The notes beneath the pieces are model-generated. The model saw nothing but the letters and a program-made list of their open reading frames with translations. It did no database searches and was not told where the DNA came from. A stretch of DNA of 64,000 nucleotides. Source: Piliocolobus tephrosceles (Eukaryota; Chordata; Mammalia; Primates; Cercopithecidae). Made by a program: the position numbers and the translations under genes. Location of the stretch: contig NC_045439.1 in assembly GCF_002776525.5 (NCBI RefSeq), positions 122,565,988-122,629,987 of the forward strand, in the 5' to 3' direction. Each line of letters begins with the position of its first letter. Positions within the stretch are counted from its first letter, which is position 1. Positions 35,650 through 47,574 of this stretch are shown piece by piece.

Positions 35650-36000
35650 CTCTTGGCCCTTCCCCACCTGTTCCCTGCCCCAGAGTGACCTCTTTAAACT
35701 GCATCAATAGACTTTTGTACTCTGGCTCAGGTTGAGTTCAGCCCATGAGGTGCTGCAGCAACAGATCAGAGGGAGGAGAGGAACGACAGGTGATTATGTG
35801 ATTATGCCCCCGCACCTCCCTGGAATGCTCCTCCACTGGCTGTGTTGCTCACACTATGTCACCGTGCCCTCTCACTCAACTGTTGCTGGCTTTGGGCTTT
35901 TCCTACACCTTGGTAAAAGCCCATTTATTAAACTCTCATCAAATGACTCACTTTTTGTGTGCCATCTGTTTTCTGTCAGGACGCTGGTTGAATCAGTACG
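35650..36000 (+). mobile_element. Ancient LTR-like repeat (unassigned)
   Basis: Ends with 'tttattaaactctcatcaaa' and 'gccatctgttttctgtcagg', which I recognise as the tail of a dispersed mammalian LTR-like repeat. The start is uncertain. Confidence 0.45.
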
Positions 36001-36029
36001 TTAGTATTTGTGTTTTTTAAAAAAAGCAA

Positions 36030-36270
36030 CTGGTAGGTATGTTTGGAGGGTGGGGTACATGCACTTATTTATGCTTAGAATATCTCTGGAAAAATGCAGA
36101 AGAAACTAGTAACAGCAGTTGCCTCAAGGGAAGGAAACTGGGTGGCTGGGAATAGGGGGAGAAGAGGAAGGGATATTTATGTTTGCCACACCCTTTTTGT
36201 TCCTTTTAAATTTTGTACTCTATGTATGTATTACTTATTCAAAAATAAGGCTTGATTTAATTATTTAAAA
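36030..36270 (+). mobile_element. Old L1 3' UTR end
   Basis: 'tgcctcaagggaaggaaactgggtggc' followed by 'ttttaaattttgtactctatg' and an AT-rich tail, typical of an L1M 3' end. Confidence 0.65.
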
Positions 36271-36860
36271 ATTAAAAAACAAAAACCTCAGAGGGACTTG
36301 GTACCAGAAGGCTTCACAGGCAGCCGTCCCTGTAGCGCCAGGGTACCTCCCTCCCTAGGGGCGCCTGCCTTTCCTGGCAGATACTCCAAGCTACCAACTA
36401 AACAAAAATACAAACAAAAGCATAATTAACAGGCTTCTTCCACTCTGCACTATGTAGGTGAGAGGTGCAATGTTCTCAAAAACTTTGGTGCATTAACTCA
36501 GACTATTTGCTGATACTCATTGGCAGGCAAGAGGTTCCTACTAAAGGCGGTAATTCATAACCACCATCAACATGTGTGCTGGCCACACCTTTGTCCCTCC
36601 CCTGGTGGAGGTCAGAGCCACAGTGACCAGGATAGAGCCTGCTGGGGATTTTCACTTAGGCCCACCCTCCAATCCCGCTCTGACATCTTTGGCACACTAA
36701 GGACTCAAAACCATCAATGGCCTGGTTGAGCAACAGTAACACATCAGGGGGTCAGGCTTGGAGACCACACAGGAAGGCCTTATCTACTTCCTTTGGGCTT
36801 GGCTCTTTCTCCTGCTCCTCAGCCATGGCCGACCCATTATTTAGCAACATCTCTATTTTT

Positions 36861-37228
36861 TTTTGTTTGTTTGTTTACTTTTCATTTATTCACATTTCAT
36901 GGATTGTTACACTTCCTCGATGGGAGCATTCAAAACTAACACAAGCTGAGATTATATTGTCTGACAATTCAAGTATCTTAGTTTTAGAAAACAATTTCCT
37001 ATTTAAAGTAGAAAGCAAACAATTTATCCATCTGATTGCTAAGAAGTTTACATCTCCATTACAACTGTGTCTGCATCAAACGGAGAGTCCTTCATCCTCA
37101 GGATGATTGTTACTGGCTGAGAGCATACAGTGGCCTGTGTTCCGAGTGCCTGATTGGAAAAGACCTCCCCATCATCTACCATACTACGGGACAAATCAGT
37201 TTTTACTCAAATTCCCACTTCCAGAACC
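36861..37228 (-). pseudogene. Short processed retrocopy (3' UTR-like)
   Basis: A 368-bp insert on the minus strand with a poly(A) tail (poly(T) at 36856-36864, with CAAA repeats) and an AATAAA signal about 20 nt upstream of it (36890-36885). It is flanked by exact 12-bp repeats ATCTCTATTTTT at 36849-36860 and 37229-37240. These are hallmarks of L1-mediated reverse transcription of an mRNA. The body has no long frame and looks like a 5'-truncated 3' UTR. I do not recognise the source gene. Confidence 0.75.
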
Positions 37229-37849
37229 ATCTCTATTTTTATCATGCTCATTATACTGCAGTGTTCTTCGTTTTCATCTCGTTATTGTTGGCGGGGTCAT
37301 CCAGCGGCTTTTTCACCCAGGAGACAGGGAAGGAGGCTGCACACTCAGCTGTCTTCCCTAGGCTTGGCTAAGCCATCATCTGACAATCCATTGTTAGATG
37401 TCTGTCTTCTGGTTGTAGGGTGGCCACTGGAGCCTGTCAGTCCTTCCAGTTCTTCTTCCTGCCAGAAATGTCTAGTTTAATCAGTTCCCTGCATCAATCC
37501 TTCCCTGCTTAGACAGAAAAACATATCTATATTTTATAGAGAGATATATAATTGATAGAGAAAACAGAACATGCATGCAAATCCTTTGTATGACTCTTCT
37601 GGGGGAGTAGTGTCTTGAAGTAACTGACTGCAGTACTGGAAGCATATAGGATAGAATCACTCCTGCCCTAAAGAACACATGTTGCTGCTACTTCCCCAGC
37701 TAACATGACACGAGGGCTGTGGATAGAAGCCCCCAGGACATTTTTGCAAAAAGGCTACCATAATTTTGCCCCAGTTCTGCAGCATCGCAAAACTGGTTAG
37801 GATCTCAAGGAGGTGACCACAGGAAAGGAGTGGACCGGGCACCGCTGTC

Positions 37850-38215
37850 AGGGGAATTGATATCCATTGTCTCCACCTGAGGGCCCTGCCCCTCTCTCCT
37901 CACATTCTGCTCTCCAGCCCCATAGCGGAGATATAGGGCTCTAAGTCCCAAGCCCTCCCACCCTGTGCCTTTTCTCATATGGTATATCTGCTAGAACTGC
38001 TTCTTCTCATCCTGTGAAACCCAGATCTCCACTGCTGCCTCTTTGGTGAACACTTCCTGGATCCCTGCCCTATACCCTTCCATACCTCTCCAGCAAATCA
38101 AAACCCACTTTCCTCTATGGTCCCATAGCACTTTGCCCCTGGAATTGTTGCAGTTGGTTGTCCACTGTCTGACTCTCCCATTGCTTTGTGCATCATCAGA
38201 TTTTGCTGGGTACCT
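37850..38215 (+). repeat. L2 LINE fragment
   Basis: L2-like 3' region: 'ctctcctcacattctgctctcc', 'tggtgaacacttcctggatcc', 'atagcactttgcccctgg'. Diverged. Confidence 0.55.
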
Positions 38216-38287
38216 AATGCACAGAACATAGCTTAACTGAATAGTACTACATCCAGAATGCTAATTAGAGATACTTACACAAAGCAC

Positions 38288-38618
38288 TGTCTTAGTCAGT
38301 TTGGGCTGTTATAACAATTGGGTGGTTTAAACAACAAACATTTATTTCTCACACTTTCAGAGGCTGGCAGTCTTGGGTTCTTGGTGAGATCCCTCTTCCT
38401 GGTGAACAGACAGTTGCCTCCTTGTTGTGTCTTCACAAGGTAAAGAGAGCTATGGTCCCTTCATCCCCTTATAAGGGTTACCCATCATGCACACTCCACC
38501 CTCACAAACTCATCTAAACCTATTTACCTTCCAAAGACCCCCCACTTCCAACTACCATCACACTGGGGATTAGGACATCAATATATGAATTTTGGAGGGA
38601 CATAAACAGCTCAGAGCA
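38288..38618 (-). mobile_element. MaLR LTR (MLT1/MST-type), antisense
   Basis: TGTCTTAGTCAGTTTGGGC at one end and 'catcacactggggattagg', 'atatgaattttggaggg' near the other. About 330 bp with a TG start. Confidence 0.87.
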
Positions 38619-38624
38619 GGCATC

Positions 38625-38830
38625 TAATAATTTATGGTTTGCTTTTGGGACAGGCACTGTGCTGAGAACTTCACAGGCGCTATCTCAATTAACCCTCACC
38701 ACAAGCTACAGTCTCCCCATCCAGCAGCTAGAAGACCACGGCTAGAAGAGAGTAAGTAACTTAGTCAAGGCCACATGGCTAGAAATTGATAAGCAGTTGG
38801 ACTTACATCCAAGTCTGACTCCACAGCATT
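38625..38830 (-). repeat. MIR SINE
   Basis: Reverse MIR: 'tctcaattaaccctcacc', 'taagtaacttagtcaagg', ending 'catccaagtctgactccac'. Confidence 0.85.
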
Positions 38831-38999
38831 TATTTCTTAAACTTTTTTAAATTCAAAAATAATACCTGCATATGGTAAAGAATAAGAAGAACCTAACTCC
38901 CTTGAAAGATAAAAAGTAAGTGTCCCTGCTGCCCAGATCATCAACACTTCTCCCAAAAGCAATCACTGTTGTCAACTCCCTTTTTCTTTCTAAAATTAG

Positions 39000-39310
39000 T
39001 CTAAATTTAGTCTATATATATACTCTTCTGTTTGCTTTCACACAGTAGCATACGCTAGATATTCTTCTACACCTCACTTTGCTTTCACTTTACTTATATC
39101 TTGGAGATTGTTTCATTATCAATGGCTACAGACCTAGCCTCATTCTTTTTAACAAATGCAGAGTATTCTATAAATGGATATGCTATAACTCATTTAATCA
39201 ACCCCTGTCGATGGGCATTCAGTGGTTTCCCATCTTTTGCCATTATTTTAGGGCTCTAAAGGGTATCCTTGTCCATAAGTCTTGGCACAAGCTCCATTGC
39301 ATTTAAATCT
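39000..39310 (-). mobile_element. Old L1 3' fragment
   Basis: 'agagtattctataaatggat' and 'tcatttaatcaacccctgt.gatgggcat' match the antisense of a diverged L1 3' region. Confidence 0.65.
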
Positions 39311-41111
39311 TTGCTTCCTCTGGAACTTTTGGCATAATAAATGAGGTTCAGAATCAGTAAAGCATGTGCTCTTGACCACTTACACTCTACGATGCCAAAT
39401 ATCTTACCTGGTGCATAGAAGATGCTTGTAAATGGTTACCAGTAACAATGGCAATAGTGATACTCACAGCAGCATCCACAGCAGCACATCCTCAGGGAAC
39501 GCTGTTGGATATATGAAGAGGCCACTAGTCCACAGCATTAAGGAGGGCTACCTGGAATTCTTCTAACCCTCAGTAAGACAAGGCCCTAATAGTCACTTAC
39601 CCATCAGAATGAATGAGTTTGCAGAACTTTCCTGAGAGTAATTTTTGACATGGGGAGGGAAGAAAGACATCACAAGAATACAGTGATGGGATGCAGCCAA
39701 AGGGTGCTGACCCAGGATGGAGGAGCTTCTGAAGGCACACTCTTGGTGATTTGTTTAAGGAACTCCTAGTGAACAGTTCAGAAGAACTGCTGTCTGCACA
39801 ATATTCAGTGGATGCAGATTAACAGGGATGGCCAAGCACCAGAGGAAATGGAGGCAGGTGCTTGTGTTAGGAGAGGTGATGGGCAAGGAGACAAAGCCGG
39901 CAGGGGCCACACCAGACATCTGAACACAGAACGGACCCTTTGGTTGCACGACGACACACAGGGCTTATGGCAAGCAGTAAGAGGCTCCTTTTGGGGATTG
40001 GGTGATGAGACACCTTCACTCCCTAGACAGTTGGTGCACACAATGCAAAGCAGATGCTGCTCTTCAGCTGCAGAGTTGATGGGAACAAACAAATCCCCTG
40101 CTGGGTGGAGGTTGGGGTGTCACAGAGAATAACTGATCATTAGGGTGTGTGTGTCCCCATACTTGATAGGAAGACTTGGTATTAAGACATCATAATAACA
40201 GCTAATATCAATCATAAAACAGGCCCAGATGTTAATTCATTTCCTTCTCTCAACACCCCTACAAGCGTACTCCCATTTACACGTGAGAAAACTCAGTCAC
40301 AAAGAAGTTGACCCTCTAGAATTGGAGTCATATAACTTGTGTCTATTATCAAAATTTGGATATCAGTTTGGCTCTGAGGGATGCACTTACAGATGGCTGG
40401 CTGTCCCCTAAGATGTGGTCTTCACAAGGAGGGCCTCCAGCAGGGTGATCAGGCTTTAGGTCATGTCTGTGCCTTTTATAAGTCACTTGACCCCACTCCA
40501 GGGACAGGCAGATGTCAGTGCTGCTCTGCTCCTTCCTGGTCCTCCTGGATGAAGACTACAGTTAAGGCACAAGCTGCTTCTCTGAATAATGCAACCATGG
40601 AATAGTGGGAGTAAGAGCACTGGACAGAGAGTCAGGAAGCCCAGGGCAGCAGATGGATGAGAGAGCCTAGGAGGAAGGAAGGAGATGGTCAAGCCTTCTG
40701 ACCCAGCTTTGCAGGAAACCAGCTATGAGCTGAACACAGAGGTCCCCAGATCCATCTGTGTCAGGCAGGCTCCAGTAGGAGTCAGCAAACATGGGGGTCA
40801 GAAAGGGAGGGTGTGGCAGGCCTCTGGCCTCACACCAACGTCCACTGATTAGATGAGCCAGGACGTGCCACCACAGGGATCAGGGCTTGCTTCTGCTTCA
40901 ACTTGTCAGCAAGCTCTTGCCTCCACCATTCTGAGAGAGGTGGGCTGACTCCTGTGAAAGCCACTTGGGTCATCTCTCAGGGGAATGCTGCTTCCTCCTC
41001 CCTGCCCCACCCCCTACCCAGGGCTAGATGGATTTGCTGTGCTCTGATTTTGCCATGTCTCCAGATACCTACCAGCTGGCCTGGTCAGGGACAAGCAAAA
41101 CATGAAGTCAG
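39311..41111. other. Mostly unique, one MIR
   Basis: Aside from the MIR at about 40190-40370, no repeat or gene was recognised. ORFs up to about 106 codons carry no known domain. Confidence 0.4.
40190..40370 (-). repeat. MIR SINE
   Basis: Reverse MIR: 'ataataacagctaatatc', 'cccatttacacgtgagaaaac', 'gaattggagtcatataactt'. Confidence 0.7.
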
Positions 41112-41125
41112 AAAAGAACAAAGCC

Positions 41126-41400
41126 CACTTTGGGAGGCCGAGACGGGTGGATCACGAGGTCAGGAGATCGAGACCATCCTGGCTAACATGGTGAAATCCC
41201 GTCTCTACTAAAAAAAATACAAAAAACTAGCTGGGCGAGGTGGCGGGCGCCTGTGGTCCCAGCTACTCGGGAGGCTGAGGCAGGAGAATGGCATAAACCT
41301 GGGAGGTGGAGCTTGCAGTGAGCTGAGATCCGGCCACTGCACTCCAGCCTGGGCGACTGAGCGAGACTCCGTCTCAAAAAAAAAAAAAAAGAAAGAAAAG
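41126..41400 (+). mobile_element. AluY (AluYRa-like, Old World monkey type)
   Basis: Missing about 35 nt at its 5' end, with an A-tail. Flanked by exact 14-bp duplications AAAAGAACAAAGCC at 41112-41125 and 41401-41414. The bases GAGATCCGGCCACT and GGCATAAACC differ from human AluY and match what I know of cercopithecid AluYRa. This is the best lineage clue in the window. Confidence 0.9.
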
Positions 41401-41414
41401 AAAAGAACAAAGCC

Positions 41415-42653
41415 AATTTCCTTCAGCAGTCCAAGACCTTGACTTCACCAGCCCCAGCCCCCGCCCCTCACACCCATCTCTAGCTCACTGCTCAGACAGA
41501 GGGAGTCCCCCTTCATCAGCTGCACTTGTGAGAACCACAATGTCTTTGGGTCCCTGTCCTGGCTCTCATCTGAGGGATGCTTTGAGCTGTCCTTCTACCC
41601 CCGCAGGTTGTCATGGTGACTGCTGCTCAAACTCTCCATTGGACAGAGCAGCAGATTGTCTCCATGGTGATCAAAAGGATCTGTGAAGAAAGGATGTTTG
41701 GCCTTGGAAACGAACTCATGTTAACACTCCTGGGAAATAAGCCTCTCCTTGGGGCATCAGAAGAGATTCTCTTCCTTGTGACACAGTTCTTCAGCCATTC
41801 TACTGGCCCAGAAAGCTTAGCTTTCTAATGGTTGATGCCATCATCTGTGTTAACAGTCTAGCCATAGAGGATGCCAACTCCAGATTTCTGGCTGTGCCAA
41901 AGAAAACTTGCAAGTCAGGAAAGTATAGCTGAGATGCTGAAAAGCACCTGGCCTTTCAGTGCTCTGCAGCAGCGCCCCCTGCACACCTTCCTCCCCAGTC
42001 TCTGTGGAGCCTGGCTTCACTCCCACTCTGACAAGACTCTTGGCCCACTTCTTCCTGATAGGGTGTGAACTGATACAGCTGAAAACAATGCTCTTCCATC
42101 ACCCCGCCTCAAAACATGTGAATTTTAGGAGAACCTAACAAACAAGTCTCTACTGCTGCCCAGCAGTCTCTGGTAGATATTTTTCTGCCCCATGTACGCA
42201 TATTTCTTTTCTATCTTTCATACCTTGAATCTTGGCTTTTGCACAATTAAAGCTCACAGTATAACAGGGAGGTAGCTAGGGCTCTTTGAAACACCTAGCC
42301 TCTTGCTGATCTGACACTTGCACTCCTGGAATCAGGCTGAGCTAGGTCAAAAGAGATTGGCTTTCCTCCTTTTGCCTTTCAGGCAGGAACCATTTCCTTA
42401 CCTACCTCAGGCAGCCCACAACTTCTTGTCTCTCCCTATCAATACTTGCTTTCAAAGAAGGATCAGAAACCCATTCACATCTGAATGTGGCTAATAACAG
42501 GTTAAAGTATATTCTTCCCCAGGGAAATCAGAGGTTAAATTGTAAGGAATAATTCTTAAGTGGAATTTAGGCACCAGCGCAAGGATCCGTGCTACAAGAG
42601 TACAGTTTGAACTTTACTCTTAGAAAGAAAAAGAAATTACATGGGTCTTCTTT
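41415..42653. other. No gene seen
   Basis: Unique-looking sequence. ORF fragments have no recognisable domain. Confidence 0.4.
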
Positions 42654-42670
42654 TCTCCAAAGCATTTCTT

Positions 42671-42973
42671 TCTTTTTTTTTTTTTTTTTTTGAGAAGGAG
42701 TCTCACTCTGTCGCCCAGGCTGGAGTGCAGTGGCGCAATCTTGGCTCACTGCAAACTCTGCCTCCCGGGTTCACGCCATTCTCCTGCCTCAGCCTCCCAA
42801 GTAACTGGGACTACAGGCGCCCACCACCACGCCCAGCTAACGTTTTTGTATTTTTAGTAGAGATGGGGTTTCACCATGTTAGTCACGATGGTCTTGATCT
42901 CCTGACTTCGTGATCCGCCCACCTCGGCCTCCCAAAGTGCTGGGATTACAGGCGTGAGCCACCGCGCCCGGCC
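42671..42973 (-). mobile_element. AluY, antisense
   Basis: Full-length, low-divergence Alu with a long poly(T). Flanked by exact 17-bp duplications TCTCCAAAGCATTTCTT at 42654-42670 and 42974-42990. Confidence 0.95.
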
Positions 42974-42990
42974 TCTCCAAAGCATTTCTT

Positions 42991-44275
42991 AAACACTTGT
43001 GGACTCCCTTGGGTGACAAAGGGAGTTGGTTTTGTTTCAGCTCCTATTTCTAAAGCCTAGGATGTGATTTGTCATAAAATTTTGCCACACTGAAGCTAGA
43101 TATAGCAGCACACTAAGAAAACTCTACCTCCACTGCCCAATGGCACTGCCTGGTTCCCAGCTGCCTGGCCCGAGGGCACAAGCATGGTGGTACTCACCAG
43201 CATATTCAAGTGGGGTAGCCCACCATGGGCAGCCACTCCCCCAGCTGCCTCCTCATCTTCACCTCCTCTTCGTGACCCTGAGTTTCTCCTAGGATGTCTC
43301 ACTCACTAAAAGCAAATCAAAAAGTCTTTTTCAGATACACCTAAGTTCGAGTATGAGCTTCACCACTGATGTCACTGAGTGACTGTCTGCTTGAATTTCT
43401 CCAGAAGTAGAGTATAAGACAGGTAAATCCTTTGTGATGTGACTTTGAGGGCAGCAGGGAGGGGGCAGGGAGAGAGATTCAGGTCAGCAAGCAGAGCTAA
43501 TATAAATAAGGATGCGGTGTGGGGTCGCTGCTGTGGGCAACAGGAATCAATTCCACCAGGACCCACTGAGAAATTAACAGAATGTCTTCCTGCCCATGGA
43601 AGGAAAACTATTCTCTGTCCCGTGCTCGTTAACCCTGTGCTTCTGACTGGTGCATGTTTGAGGTGAGTCTTGGCTCCCTGGGAACCGTCCACCTGGGCTG
43701 AGCTGGGGGCGCTGGTGGGATGACCATGCTTAGGCAGGTTACCGACCATTTCTGGAATCTAGGTTGTTCACAGGCAACCTCTGCCTCACATAGATTATAA
43801 ATTCTCACATTTATAATCTATAAATGAGAGAACTCCTGAGACACTGTTAGCACAGTGCCTGACCCAGAATAAAAGCTCAATAAATAGCAGCTACTATTCC
43901 AGTGCTGCCACTGGAGATGTGGGAGCGCCTCTGTTGAGCCCTAAGGCTCTGAGAGTCTGTAGTCCCCACCCCACCCCCATCTCTCCGGCAGGATCCAGAT
44001 TGGATAGGACTGGAAGTGACACAGGAAATGACTGCTGAGGAAGCAACCTGATTTCCAGATCTAGGAAATTCCGACAAGTTTTTGCTTATTTCTCAAAAGA
44101 AAGACAACCCCAGTAGGGCCTGGAGTGCATGAGGCAGAGAGGTCTGTAGCTCCGGAGTGGCCAGGAAGGTGGAATCCTCCACTTTTCTTTCAGAGAAGGA
44201 ACAGTTTTCTTATATGGTTTGCCACTGCCAAGGCACCAGGCTGACCCTTCAGAAGAGGAATTCATTCATTCAGAA
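42991..44275. other. No gene seen
   Basis: Unique-looking sequence with a perfect inverted repeat at 43791-43820 and a MIR-like tail just after it ('cagtgcctgacccagaataaaagctc'). Confidence 0.4.
43791..43820. repeat. Perfect 11-bp inverted repeat
   Basis: TAGATTATAAA and TTTATAATCTA are separated by an 8-nt loop (43802-43809). It could form a small hairpin. AT-rich, so chance is possible. Confidence 0.8.
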
Positions 44276-44350
44276 TTCATTCATTTATTCAACAAGCCTT
44301 CACTAAGGACTTCCTATGTGCCAAGCTCCTTGTTGGAAGCAGGGCCTTCA
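44276..44350 (-). repeat. L2 3' end fragment
   Basis: 'ttcattcatttattcaacaagc' followed by 'cttcctatgtgccaagctcc', the reverse of the L2 terminal region. Confidence 0.7.
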
Positions 44351-44726
44351 GAAATGAAAGGTAATCCCCAAGCTAAGAACAGAAAGGTATGGCAATGATG
44401 CCCATGCACTAAAACAAGTGCCATACTAGAGGCTGCCCTGGAAGGTGAATTCCACCAAAGGGAGCAGCCTGTAAAGGCTTCTTGACAAGAAAGGACACAG
44501 CACTTGGCACTCATGAGGCCCTATAAGTCATTCAATGGGCATTAGTGATGCTCCTAAGGACAAGTAATGTTTACTTAAAAAAATAAAAATTTATAGACTG
44601 ACCAGGGAAGCAGAAGTCAGGATCTGAGAAGAGTTGTCTGCCACACAAGAGAATTTGGCCTCATCCTGAAGCTGATGGAAAGCCACACCAAAGAATGTAT
44701 TCAGTATCCCTCAGTCCATCCCCCCT

Positions 44727-45407
44727 GCTGTGGCTTGAATGTGTCTCCTCTAAAATTCAGGTGTTGAAACTTTTTTTTTTGAGACAGAGTTTCGCTCTTG
44801 TTGCCTAGGCTGGAGTGCAATGGCACGATCTCGGCTCACTGCAACCTCTGCCTCCCAGGTTCAAGTGATTCTTCTACCTCAGCCTCCCAAGTATCTGGGA
44901 TTACATGCATATGCACCACGGCCATCTAATTTTGCATCTTTTGTAGAGACCGGGGTTTCACTATGTTGGTCAGGCTGGTCTTGAACTCCTGACCTCAGGT
45001 GATCCACCCACCTCAGCCTCCCAAAGTGCTGGGATTATGGGCATGAGCCACAGTGCCCGGCCAGGTGTTGAAACTTAATGGCCAGTGTGATGGTATTGAT
45101 GTGGGACTTTAAGAGGTATTTAGGTCAGGAGGACTCCTCCCTTTGTGAATGGGATTAAGGCCCTTATAAAAGGGGCTTCACAAGCATTCAGCTCTCTTGC
45201 CCTTCACTCCTGCGCTGTGAAGACACAGCGTTCCTCCCCTCCAGGGGATGTAGCACCAAGGAGCCATCTTGGAAGCAGAGAGACCAGGTCCTCTGTAGTC
45301 AGCACCTTGATCTGGAACTTCCCAGCCTCCAGAACTGTGAGAAGCTGTCTTTTACAGATTACTCCATCTCAGGTATTTTGTTGTAGCAGCACAAATGGAC
45401 TAAGACA
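44727..45407 (+). mobile_element. MaLR LTR (MLT1A-like), interrupted by an Alu
   Basis: TGCTGTGGCTTGAATGTG at the start and GGACTAAGACA at the end. Contains 'gaagacacagcgttcctcccc' and 'gatctggaacttcccagcctcc'. An Alu splits it near its 5' end. Confidence 0.9.
44773..45062 (-). mobile_element. AluS, antisense, nested in LTR
   Basis: Reverse Alu flanked by exact 14-bp duplications AGGTGTTGAAACTT at 44759-44772 and 45063-45076. The duplicated bases are LTR sequence, so the Alu inserted after the LTR. Confidence 0.95.
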
Positions 45408-45587
45408 CCCCTCATTGTCATAAATGCTGCAACTTCTACATCAACAGTGATGTTCTAATCTATAAATGAAGACAGAATCAAAAGCAACCAATAGGCCTCT
45501 TTGCAAATAAACTTTTGGTAGCTGTTTAAAATCACCACAAACAACCAAGACCTTTCTTCCTTTGCCTTTGCTAATTGAAAAATTTTT

Positions 45588-45885
45588 GGCCAAGCACAGT
45601 GGCTCATGCCTGTAATCCCAGCACTTTGGGAGGCCAAGGCAGGCAGATCACTTGAGGCCAGGAGTTCGAGAACAGCCTGGCCAACATGGTGAAACCCCAT
45701 CTCTGCTAAAAATACAAAAATTAGCTGGGCGTAGTGGTGCGCATCTGTAGTCCCAGCTACTCAGGAGGCTGAGGCATGAGAATCACTTGAAACTGGGAGG
45801 CAGAGGTTGCAGTGAGCTGAGATGGCAGCACTGTACTCCATCCTGGGAGACAGAGCAAAACTCTGTCTCAAAAAAAGAAAAGAGA
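45588..45885 (+). mobile_element. AluS
   Basis: Forward Alu from GGCCAAGCACAGTGGCTCATG to 'aactctgtctcaaaaaaag', with 'acttgaggccaggagttcgag' of the AluS/AluJ type. Confidence 0.93.
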
Positions 45886-45973
45886 AGAAAATTGTTCATA
45901 CACTATCTTGAGTAACCTTTATCCTTTCACTAAGAAAGTTCATAGCATTGCTGTGGAGTCCCAGGTACAATAC

Positions 45974-46355
45974 TGTGATGGTTAATACTGAGTGTCAACT
46001 TGATTGGATTGAAGGATACAAAGTATTGATCCTGGGTGTGTCTGTGAGGGTGTTGCCAAAAGAGATTAACATTTGAGTCAGTGGGCTGGGGAAGGCAGAC
46101 CCACCCTTAATCTGGTGGGCACCATCTAATCAGCTTCCAGCAAATATAAAGCAGGCAGAAAAATGTGAAAAGGAGAGATGGGCCTAGCCTCCCCTAGTCT
46201 ACATCTTTCTCTCATGCTGGATGCTTCCTGCCCTCAAATATTGGACTCCAAATTCTTCAGTTTTGGGACTGACGCTCTCCTTGCCCCTCAGCTTGCAGCA
46301 GCCTATTGTGGGACCTTGTGATCCTGTAAATTAATACTTAATAAAATCCTATATA

Positions 46356-46395
<40 letters not shown>

Positions 46396-46434
46396 TATTA
46401 GTTCTGTCTCTCTAAGAGAACCCTGACTAATACA
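45974..46434 (+). mobile_element. ERVL-like LTR (family uncertain)
   Basis: TGTGATGGTTAATACTGAGTG at the start and CCTGACTAATACA at the end. Contains 'tgggtgtgtctgtgagggtg' and 'ttaataaaatcc' before an AT microsatellite. Flanks AATAC/AATGC may be a 5-bp duplication. Confidence 0.78.
46351..46393 (+). repeat. (AT)n microsatellite
   Basis: About 43 bp of AT/TA repeat inside the LTR, downstream of its AATAAA. Confidence 0.95.
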
Positions 46435-46464
46435 AATGCATACTGAGTGGATAGATGAATGGAA

Positions 46465-47528
46465 AGGGGGACTATCGGGGATAACCCCACCCCCGATATT
46501 TATCGTGGGTTGTTTTCTATTTCCCTAAGCGTCTCGGCTAGTTTGAGAAATAAAGGGAAAGAGTGCAAGAGAGAAATTTAAAGCTGGGTGACCGGGGGAG
46601 ACATCACATGTTGGCAGGTTCCGTGATGCTCCCCGAGCCATAAAACCAGCAAGTTTTTATTAGTGATTTTCAAAAGGGGAGGGAATGCATGAATAGGGTG
46701 TGGGTCACAGAGATCACATATTTCACAAGGTAATAAAATATCACAAAGCAAGTGGAGACAGGGCAAGATCACAGGGCCACAGGATGGGGCGAAATTAAAA
46801 TTGCTAATGCAGTTTTGGGCACGCATTGTCATCGATAACATCTTATCAGGAGACAGGGTTTGAGAGCAGACAACCTGTCTGACCAAAATTTATTAGGCAG
46901 GAATTTCCTTATCCTAGTAGGCCTGGGAGTGCTACAGGAGACTGGGGTTTATTTCAGCTTCCACCGTAAAAGGCAGTCACCTTAAGGGGGCCATCTATAG
47001 ACCTACCCTCAGGGCGCATTCTCTGTCTCAGGGATGTTCCTTGCTGAGAAAAAGAATTTAGCGATATTTCTCCTATTTGCTTTTGAAACAAGAGAAAAAT
47101 GGCTCTGTTCCACCTGGCTCACTGGCGCAGTCAGGCTCCAGGTCTTATCTCCCTTGTTCCCTGAAGATTGCTGTTATCCTGTTCTTTTTTAAGGTGCCCA
47201 GATTTCATATTGTTCAAGCACACATGTTCTACAAACAATTTGTGCAGTTAACACAATCATCATAGGGTCCTGAGGCGACATTCATCCTCCTCAGCTTACA
47301 AAAAATGATGGGATTAAGAGATTAAAGTAAAGACAGGCACAGGAAATCACAAGGGTATTGACTGGGGAAGTGATAAGTGTCCATGAAATCTTCACAATTT
47401 ATGTTCAGAGATTGCAGTAAAGACAGGTGTAAGAAATTATAAAAGTATTAATTTTAGGGAACTAATAAATGTCCATGAAATCCTCACAATTTGTGACCTC
47501 CATTCAGGGTCCCTGACTTCCCGCAACA
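46465..47528 (-). mobile_element. HERV-K-like solo LTR
   Basis: Minus-strand LTR of about 1.06 kb. It begins TGTTGCGGGAAGTCAGGGAC at 47528, carries the signal CACTAATAAAAACTTGC near 46650, and ends near 46465. No internal viral sequence flanks it, so it is a solo LTR. Flanks ATGGAA and ATGGTA could be a decayed 6-bp duplication. The subfamily is not assigned. Confidence 0.75.
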
Positions 47529-47574
47529 ATGGTAATAATGATAAATGCAACGAGCAACGATGTATACCTGCTTG

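Noticed and set aside
37036..37480. Overlapping ORFs of about 110 codons around 37.1-37.4 kb
   Set aside because: They run antisense across the boundary of the retrocopied 3' UTR insert, so they cannot be an ancient continuous gene.
43372..43749. 125-codon minus-strand ORF
   Set aside because: No domain, no splice structure and no repeat-derived protein; likely chance.
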